Below are positions 59,126-64,000 of a stretch of 64,000 nucleotides of DNA, in pieces (positions within the stretch are counted from its first letter, which is position 1; each line of letters begins with the position of its first letter). The position numbers and the translations under genes were made by a program. Origin of the DNA: Leuconostoc pseudomesenteroides KCTC 3652 (GTDB taxonomy: Bacteria > Bacillota > Bacilli > Lactobacillales > Lactobacillaceae); contig NZ_BMBP01000009.1 in the NCBI RefSeq assembly GCF_014634745.1, positions 1 through 64,000 on the forward strand. Direction: 5' to 3'. The notes beneath the pieces are model-generated. The model saw nothing but the letters and a program-made list of their open reading frames with translations. It did no database searches and had not been told where the DNA came from.

Positions 59126-59221
59126 TTTCTTTAAAAATGATAAAACTTTATAAAGTTATCCACAAGGCCACTTCAATCTCGTATGCTATTAGTAGCAGAG
59201 TTTAAGATGAAGAGGCTTTTT

Positions 59222-60763
59222 ATGTTGGGTTGGCAAGCGGTGTTAGGAAATAAACGTATATTGGGAAAGTGGCTAGTAGCAGTGGTTTTGCCTGTCTTAC
59301 TGATTGTCGGCTATTTGGGGGCAACTAGTCACAGTAATCAGAAAACAGACCGTCTAGTCGTAGCGGTAATAAACCAAGATAAGGCAGCGTCCTTGAATGG
59401 TAAAAACCAGCGATTTGGCGACACATTGCAACAACAGTTAAAGGAAAGTAAGCATTTCAAAACAAGTACTTATCAATCAACTAGGGCAGCAAAGCTGGCG
59501 CTAAAGCAAGGGCGTATTAGCGCGATGATTGAAATTCCTACTTCATTAACGACGCAATTAGCAGATTATAAAAAGAGTGGCAAATCAGCTATGGTCAATG
59601 TTACTGTTGCAACAGGAAATAGTCAATATGCGACGCAATACATTGAAGATCAACTCAACGGAATAGTTGCGATAGCGAATAATAAGTTGTCTTTGGGCAA
59701 TACAAGTGATTCCACGTTATCGAAGCTAAGTTCACAAAGTCAAAATCTAGCAAAGCAAACAAAAGACTTACAAACTAATTTGCAAGCGGTAGGCAATAGC
59801 ATTGATGCTGATGCCGCAAATGATTTACAGTCTAATGCGGCTGATTTGATCACGGATTTGTCTACCTATTCCGCGCAATTAAATGATGCTGTTAATGGGG
59901 GTGATAAAACGAAAATTCAGTCCTTGGCAGTAGAAATTAATAATATTTCATACAAAATGCAAACGACGATTGCTGGTGGTATAGGCAGTATTGCCACCAA
60001 TTTAAGCAGTACCAAAGCATTGAGCGATCAGTCAGGCGTTATTCAATCGAGTGCCAAAAATATCAACGGTGGACAGCAAGAAATTTCAAGCCAACTGAAA
60101 TCGTTATTGAGCAATCAGCCAGACAAAAATACGGCGTTGACGCAAATGCTCATGTTAAAAACGAATGACATCAAGCCAATAAGAACGCAGGGACAAGTTT
60201 TAATGGCGTCATTGTTAGTCGTTGGTGTTTCTATGATGTCAGTACTATTTGGACTACTATTGCCAGTTAAGCCAACCAAAACAGACGCTTTGGCATTAGA
60301 ACAATGGTGGGAAAACTTTCAAATTGGTGGTTTGCTAAGCATTTTGGGTAGCATTTTGATGGTAGGCAGCGCTTTCCTTTGGCATGTGAACATCGGCAAC
60401 TTTTGGTATTTGACTGGCATCACATTATTGAGTCAATGGAGCATGATGAGTTTAGTTTGGTACCTGAAGCAGTGGTTAGGCCAAGCTGGCTGGTGGTTGT
60501 CAACTGTACTATTAGCTATCCAAACTGTCTTTGTTGTGCCTAATGATCCAATTATTTTACAGGATTCAATCTTTGCATTTATAAGACCATTTTGGCCATT
60601 GTCAGCTTTGAAAAATGCAGTCAATTCACTTGTTTTTGGCGGTAATGATATTGAGCCAAATGTCATGATTTTGATTATATGGCTTTTGGCACTGACTATC
60701 TTACTTGTGACATATTACCGTGTAAAACAACGTGAAAATTTGAAACAAGCATTAAACGTATAA
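59222..60763 (+). CDS. YhgE/Pip-like membrane protein
   Basis: 513 residues with the YhgE/Pip layout: one N-terminal helix (LVAVVLPVLLIVGYLGA), a large extracytoplasmic part of about 290 residues rich in Ser, Gln, Asn and Lys with coiled-coil stretches (SKLSSQSQNLAKQTKDLQTN), then five or six C-terminal helices. Relatives act as ABC-2-like exporters, phage receptors or in type VII secretion; none of these can be chosen here. AGAGG 6 bases before ATG 59222 supports this start; ATG 59207 and 59183 in the same frame lack an SD. Confidence 0.75.
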   Translation: MLGWQAVLGNKRILGKWLVAVVLPVLLIVGYLGATSHSNQKTDRLVVAVINQDKAASLNGKNQRFGDTLQQQLKESKHFKTSTYQSTRAAKLALKQGRISAMIEIPTSLTTQLADYKKSGKSAMVNVTVATGNSQYATQYIEDQLNGIVAIANNKLSLGNTSDSTLSKLSSQSQNLAKQTKDLQTNLQAVGNSIDADAANDLQSNAADLITDLSTYSAQLNDAVNGGDKTKIQSLAVEINNISYKMQTTIAGGIGSIATNLSSTKALSDQSGVIQSSAKNINGGQQEISSQLKSLLSNQPDKNTALTQMLMLKTNDIKPIRTQGQVLMASLLVVGVSMMSVLFGLLLPVKPTKTDALALEQWWENFQIGGLLSILGSILMVGSAFLWHVNIGNFWYLTGITLLSQWSMMSLVWYLKQWLGQAGWWLSTVLLAIQTVFVVPNDPIILQDSIFAFIRPFWPLSALKNAVNSLVFGGNDIEPNVMILIIWLLALTILLVTYYRVKQRENLKQALNV

Positions 60764-60806
60764 AAAAGACGATACATGGCATTGCTGATGTATCGTCTTT
60801 TTGAGT
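60764..60806. terminator. Bidirectional terminator between convergent genes
   Basis: AAAAAGACGATACAT pairs with ATGTATCGTCTTTTT around GGCATTGCTG. Confidence 0.88.
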
Positions 60807-60818
60807 TGATTTCTTCAA

Positions 60819-61487
60819 TTAAAACACGGTTGTATCGTCGTTAAAGTTAATAATATCAGCCTGTTCATCGGTTGATAGGTCCAGTTGCATGACTGCGCCA
60901 TTCGTAACACTAATAGCTGACAAGTCACGTCTGCCAAAATATTCGGCAATAGCACGAATAGTTGTGCCATGTGAGACGAGGAGAATATTGTCACCATCAT
61001 GGTGATGATTCAGCAAGTCATTAAAACCATGCTTAACACGTTTTAGAAACGCTTCATGATTTTCAGCTAGATTGAAAGGATCGGCTTCAGCCATGACGTT
61101 CATCGCATCAGCCATGCTATAACGCGTGATAACATCTGAAAAATTACTAAATTGGTCTTTTTTATAGGCACCTAACGTCGTGAGCACAATCTCACCGCTA
61201 ACACCTTCAAAAGCACCAAAATTTTCTTCTCGGAAATCAGGAAGTTGCGTTGGATCTGAAAAATCAGACTTCGTATTGTTAGCTAAAATGTAGCGTGCGG
61301 TATGAATGGCTCGTGTTAAATCTGATGAGTAAGCACCATCAAAATGAACATTGGCTAATCGTGTACCGGCATGATAGCCATCTTGAATGCCCTTTTCAGT
61401 CAGAGGGGCATCAGACCATCCTTGAAAACGGTGTAAAAAGTTAAAATAAGTCTCGCCATGGCGCACCATGTAGATATGGACTGACAT
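60819..61487 (-). CDS. Histidine phosphatase family protein (phosphoglycerate-mutase-like)
   Basis: 222 residues. The catalytic motif HIYMVRHGETYFNF is near residue 10, with GWSDAPLTEKG and the second His in LVSHGTT near 160. It looks like a broad phosphatase (GpmB or CobC group) rather than the glycolytic GpmA; the substrate is unknown. GAGGAGG 7 bases before ATG 61487 decides the start; longer readings are rejected. Confidence 0.9.
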   Translation of the reverse strand: MSVHIYMVRHGETYFNFLHRFQGWSDAPLTEKGIQDGYHAGTRLANVHFDGAYSSDLTRAIHTARYILANNTKSDFSDPTQLPDFREENFGAFEGVSGEIVLTTLGAYKKDQFSNFSDVITRYSMADAMNVMAEADPFNLAENHEAFLKRVKHGFNDLLNHHHDGDNILLVSHGTTIRAIAEYFGRRDLSAISVTNGAVMQLDLSTDEQADIINFNDDTTVF

Positions 61488-61573
61488 ACTGTTCCTCCTC
61501 AATATAATAATTCTATTTTACCATAATCACGAACAATTAAATTAGTGATAAAGTAAAGATTACAAACCAATCA

Positions 61574-61603
61574 AAAAAACGAGTAAGTTACACTCGTTTT
61601 TGA
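61574..61603. terminator. Terminator downstream of the CNNM/CBS gene
   Basis: AAAAAACGAGT pairs with ACTCGTTTTT around a short loop. On the minus strand it ends the gene at 61608. Confidence 0.8.
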
Positions 61604-61607
61604 TTAA

Positions 61608-63008
61608 TTAATGGTTAGATAATTCACTTTCAGATTGTGACTCAGACTCAAGTTCCTCATCATCAAAAATACCATTACTATTAACATCCTCTTTGGGTGT
61701 GGGTAGTTCTTTTACAATGAATTCAGATATATAAGCATTATCATAATCAAGTGCTGTTAGCTGGAAGTTGGCAACAGTCATGGTATCACCAGCGCGGAAT
61801 TCGGGATCGTGATTTAACACATAACCAGTTAATGTTACTGCATCATCATTTTCCAGTTCTTTGATATTTTTATCAAAGTAGCGCTCAAAGTCATAAAGGG
61901 TCATCTTACCAGAAACTTTGAAACGATGATCACCAAGTTTTTCAATATAATCATCTGATACATCATCTATTTCGTCACGAACTGTACCAAATAGTTCTTC
62001 ATAAATATCCTTATCAGTAATTAAACCAGAAGTACCACCGTATTCATCAACAACAATGGCAATAGGGGAACGTTTGATAATCATTTCATCCATGACGTCG
62101 TGTAAGTCCATATTTTCGGGTACGGCGGGGATGTCACGCATAATCTTTGAAACAGGGTCAGATGACTTAATACGTGCTTGGCGAACTAGATCATAGTTAA
62201 AGACATAGCCTAACACTTTATCTTTATCATTGTCCGCAACAACCGGAAAACGTGAATAACGTTCTTGCAAGTATAAATTAACACCTTCTGCGATAGAAGC
62301 TTTAACATCAATGACAGTCATTGATGTACGATCAATCATGATATCAACAGCAACTTTATCGTTCATTTCAAAAGCACGCTGCATGAAGGTTAAATCTTCT
62401 TCATCTAATTCACCAGCTGCTGCTGCGTTTTTAGACAGTGATAAAATTTCGGTTTGAGAATATATGTCTTCTTCGCCGTCAGTTTTAAATCCTAATAAAT
62501 GTGTAATACCGTTTGATAAATGATCTAATACCCATATTAGGGGGAATAACGTGATATGAAAGAAGCGAACTGGTCGAACAATAAATAGTAAGACTTTTAC
62601 AGGCGATTCAATCGCAATATTTTTAGGTACAAGGTCTGTAAACACAGCATGGACAATAGTGAAGATAATCATAGCTGCGACTGAGGCAACTGCGTGGGCA
62701 TATTCAGCAGGAATAATACCTGATTTGAGAATGATGTCAGCGACAGTTTCTTCACCAATCCAACCTAAAATCAAACTTGTTAATGTGATCCCGACTTGCG
62801 CTGTCGAGAGATATTCAGTCAGGTGTGTCACCATGTGAATGGCGTTACTGATGTTACGGGAAGGCTTGTCACGATCTTCCTGTAAAACCTTTAAAGCGCT
62901 TAGTCGCACCTTAACCAATGAATATTCCGTTAAAGTAAACAGAATAGCTAACAACAAGACCACCAAAATAACAAAAAAGTTGATGATCAAAGACGGACCA
63001 GAATCCAA
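61608..63008 (-). CDS. CNNM/CBS/CorC-domain membrane protein (hemolysin C family)
   Basis: 466 residues. A CNNM-type membrane domain (roughly 1-195, four hydrophobic segments, with TAQVGITLTSLILGWIGEE and a VPKNIAIE motif) is followed by two CBS repeats (MIDRTSMTVIDVKASI and AVPENMDLHDVMDEM regions), and a CorC_HlyC domain (FKVSGKMTLYDFERYF). Relatives export magnesium or affect divalent-cation balance. It begins with TTG 63008; AGAGG 9 bases before it supports the choice. An extended -10 TGGTATAAT lies at 63050-63043 on the minus strand. The acidic, Ser-rich tail is unusual. Confidence 0.92.
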   Translation of the reverse strand: MDSGPSLIINFFVILVVLLLAILFTLTEYSLVKVRLSALKVLQEDRDKPSRNISNAIHMVTHLTEYLSTAQVGITLTSLILGWIGEETVADIILKSGIIPAEYAHAVASVAAMIIFTIVHAVFTDLVPKNIAIESPVKVLLFIVRPVRFFHITLFPLIWVLDHLSNGITHLLGFKTDGEEDIYSQTEILSLSKNAAAAGELDEEDLTFMQRAFEMNDKVAVDIMIDRTSMTVIDVKASIAEGVNLYLQERYSRFPVVADNDKDKVLGYVFNYDLVRQARIKSSDPVSKIMRDIPAVPENMDLHDVMDEMIIKRSPIAIVVDEYGGTSGLITDKDIYEELFGTVRDEIDDVSDDYIEKLGDHRFKVSGKMTLYDFERYFDKNIKELENDDAVTLTGYVLNHDPEFRAGDTMTVANFQLTALDYDNAYISEFIVKELPTPKEDVNSNGIFDDEELESESQSESELSNH

Positions 63009-63042
63009 ATTCGTAAACCTCTTTTCTTATATACTAAGAGTT

Positions 63043-63050
63043 ATTATACC
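63043..63050 (-). promoter_or_regulatory. Promoter of the CNNM/CBS gene
   Basis: On the minus strand TGGTATAAT is an extended -10, about 35 bases before the TTG start. Confidence 0.5.
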
Positions 63051-63472
63051 AAAAAAAGTCGTCATACGGTGATTTTTATCGCTTCTTAAAATTTAACGAA
63101 TGATTAAGTTTGAAGCTGCAATTGGGGTGGATAAAGGCGAACAAAAATCAGCTTAATGATTTCTTTAAAAATAAAATTTCACAAACACAACGCCTTAATG
63201 CATAACGCATCTATCGTTTTTATTAAATTATTTCAGAGTGCTGCGATTCAGAAAAACCCTTATATATCAACGCTTTCAATGTTCGTGGTGGGCGCTTGTG
63301 AATTTTATTAATTTGTTTAGCTTGTGAATTGAGCTATGACTTGATTTTATCGAACAAATGTTTGTGAAGACAGTTTTGGTCCTTGTAGAATTATCGAATT
63401 GCGGTAAACTATTAATCAACAGTTCTAACTAAAACTAAACAAAATAATGGATATAAATGTGAGGTACGTGTC
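63051..63472. other. Long intergenic region upstream of nrdH
   Basis: Over 400 bases with no gene visible. GCTTGTGAATT occurs at 63294-63304 and again at 63320-63330, TTGTGAA at 63362-63368, and the reverse complement of TTTGTGAAATT at about 63176-63186. A cre-like sequence is at 63265-63278. I see no clear NrdR box. A regulatory region for nrdHEF, the CNNM gene or both is likely. Confidence 0.4.
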
Positions 63473-63703
63473 ATGGAAAAAGTAACAATTTATACAAAAT
63501 ATAACTGTGTGCAATGCAAAATGACGAAAAAGTTTTTAGAGGCGCAGGGTATTGCTTTTAAAGAAGTTAACATTGAAGAAGAGACACAATATGTTGATGA
63601 ATTGAAAGCTAATGGTTATCGACAAACGCCAGTTGTTGCTATTGAGGGTATGCCATCATTTTCTGGCTTCCGTCCAGATGTGCTCAAAAAAATATCTGCT
63701 TAA
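63473..63703 (+). CDS. nrdH: Glutaredoxin-like NrdH redoxin
   Basis: Thioredoxin-fold electron donor for class Ib ribonucleotide reductase. 76 residues, with the redox motif CVQC at residues 12-15 and FSGFRPDVL at the end, typical for NrdH. A terminator-like hairpin separates it from nrdE, 110 bases downstream; nrdI is not between them. Confidence 0.95.
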   Translation: MEKVTIYTKYNCVQCKMTKKFLEAQGIAFKEVNIEEETQYVDELKANGYRQTPVVAIEGMPSFSGFRPDVLKKISA

Positions 63704-63717
63704 TTCAAGCCGTATTC

Positions 63718-63757
63718 CGAGCATCTTGCGACGCAGCCGCAATGATGCTTTTTTATT
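63718..63757 (+). terminator. Hairpin between nrdH and nrdE
   Basis: AGCATC and TTGCG pair with CGCAA and GATGCT around ACGCAGC, followed by TTTTTTATT. It may lower nrdE expression relative to nrdH. Confidence 0.65.
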
Positions 63758-63813
63758 AGATTATTTTGTAAAATAAGCAGTAAAAATATGAAACAAAAAA
63801 AGAGGATAGCGTT

Positions 63814-64000
63814 ATGCCATTGAAGACATTAGATATTGATAAAGTTACTTACTTTGATTTAAACAATCAAATCAACATCCCAAAGAACAACCAAATTCAA
63901 ATTGAAAAGGATCAGGAGGCGCTTGATGCATTTTTAACTGAGAATGTGTGGCCAAATGTACTTAAATTTGACTCGTTGTCACAAAGATTTGAGTGGCTTT
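63814..64000 (+). CDS. nrdE: Class Ib ribonucleotide reductase alpha subunit NrdE (5' part)
   Basis: The reading frame begins MPLKTLDIDKVTYFDLNNQI and runs open to the window end. It matches the N-terminus of NrdE (VTYFxLNNxIN, then KDQEALDAFLTENVWPN). AGAGGA lies 7 bases before ATG 63814. Only about 62 residues are visible. With nrdH it forms a class Ib operon that reduces ribonucleotides for DNA synthesis. Confidence 0.88.
   Translation, partial: MPLKTLDIDKVTYFDLNNQINIPKNNQIQIEKDQEALDAFLTENVWPNVLKFDSLSQRFEWL

Noticed and set aside
59156-59164. A perfect DnaA box, TTATCCACA
   Set aside because: One copy of a 9-base word is expected by chance in about this much AT-rich DNA. No second box, AT-rich unwinding element or dnaA gene is nearby.
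63265-63278. cre-like sequence upstream of nrdH
   Set aside because: The match (13/14) lies about 200 bases from nrdH and far from any -10, so it is not called as a site.

Overview
The window is a chromosomal segment of a low-GC Gram-positive bacterium of the Lactobacillales, most likely Leuconostoc or a close relative. This rests on the overall protein sequences, the AT-rich base composition, the operon order, the serS T-box, the ECF transporter module, comFA/comFC and a ppx-ppk-ppx operon. The genus is an inference from memory of protein families, not from a search. No phage, insertion sequence, CRISPR array or resistance gene is visible; nearly everything looks like core genome.

Layout. 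1-150: end of a tRNA cluster (Gly, Ile). 240-8125: T-box-controlled serS, then secA, prfB and clpC, each with its own terminator. 8160-8810 (minus): a comC-type prepilin peptidase. 8860-12280: rpsL-rpsG and fusA with structured leaders and an attenuator-like terminator before fusA. 12298-20296: an MFS transporter, then potABCD (polyamine uptake) apparently co-transcribed with a GT-C-like membrane protein and a membrane acyltransferase. 20323-34496: the large S10/spc/alpha ribosomal cluster from rpsJ to rplQ, with secY, adk, infA, rpmJ and rpoA. It is broken by a terminator and promoter where rpsN would normally sit. 34502-37238 (minus): an NDH-2 with a C-terminal DoxX-like membrane domain and a polyprenyl diphosphate synthase. 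37413-42701: ecfA1-ecfA2-ecfT, an Eis-like acetyltransferase, truA, an unrecognised gene and an FMN-barrel protein. 42707-43791: rplM-rpsI with an L13-type leader. 43792-44318: a gene-poor stretch, followed by a small membrane protein gene. 45077-46165: mupG with a cre site. 46221-46551: tRNA-Tyr, a deleted tRNA remnant, and tRNA-Leu(AAG) on the minus strand. 46664-49238: a coiled-coil membrane protein, tpiA and eno. 49311-54603: tag and a ppx-like/ppk/ppx operon. 54672-58051: tRNA-Arg, yigZ, comFA-comFC and hpf. 58172-63008: an aldo/keto reductase, a YhgE/Pip-like protein, a histidine phosphatase and a CNNM/CBS protein. 63473-end: nrdH and the start of nrdE.

How the genes work together. Translation and secretion dominate: aminoacylation, release factor, ribosomal proteins, EF-G, IF-1, SecA, SecY, RNA polymerase alpha and ribosome hibernation factor. 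Around them sit nutrient uptake (polyamines, an ECF energizing module), cell-wall recycling, polyphosphate turnover, NADH oxidation and competence genes. TpiA carries unusual substitutions near its active site, which would fit an organism whose main sugar flux uses the phosphoketolase route; that link is inference.

The most interesting observations are regulatory and structural. They include two alternative hairpins in a long rpsM-rpsK spacer, a GC-rich rpsJ leader, a secA start separated from its Shine-Dalgarno by a hairpin, overlapping divergent -10 elements between yigZ and comFA that predict leaderless mRNAs, a promoter-led structured stretch after rpsI, a tRNA reduced to acceptor and T arms, a prfB without its frameshift site, a short-LID adk, and the coupling of potABCD with envelope-modification genes.
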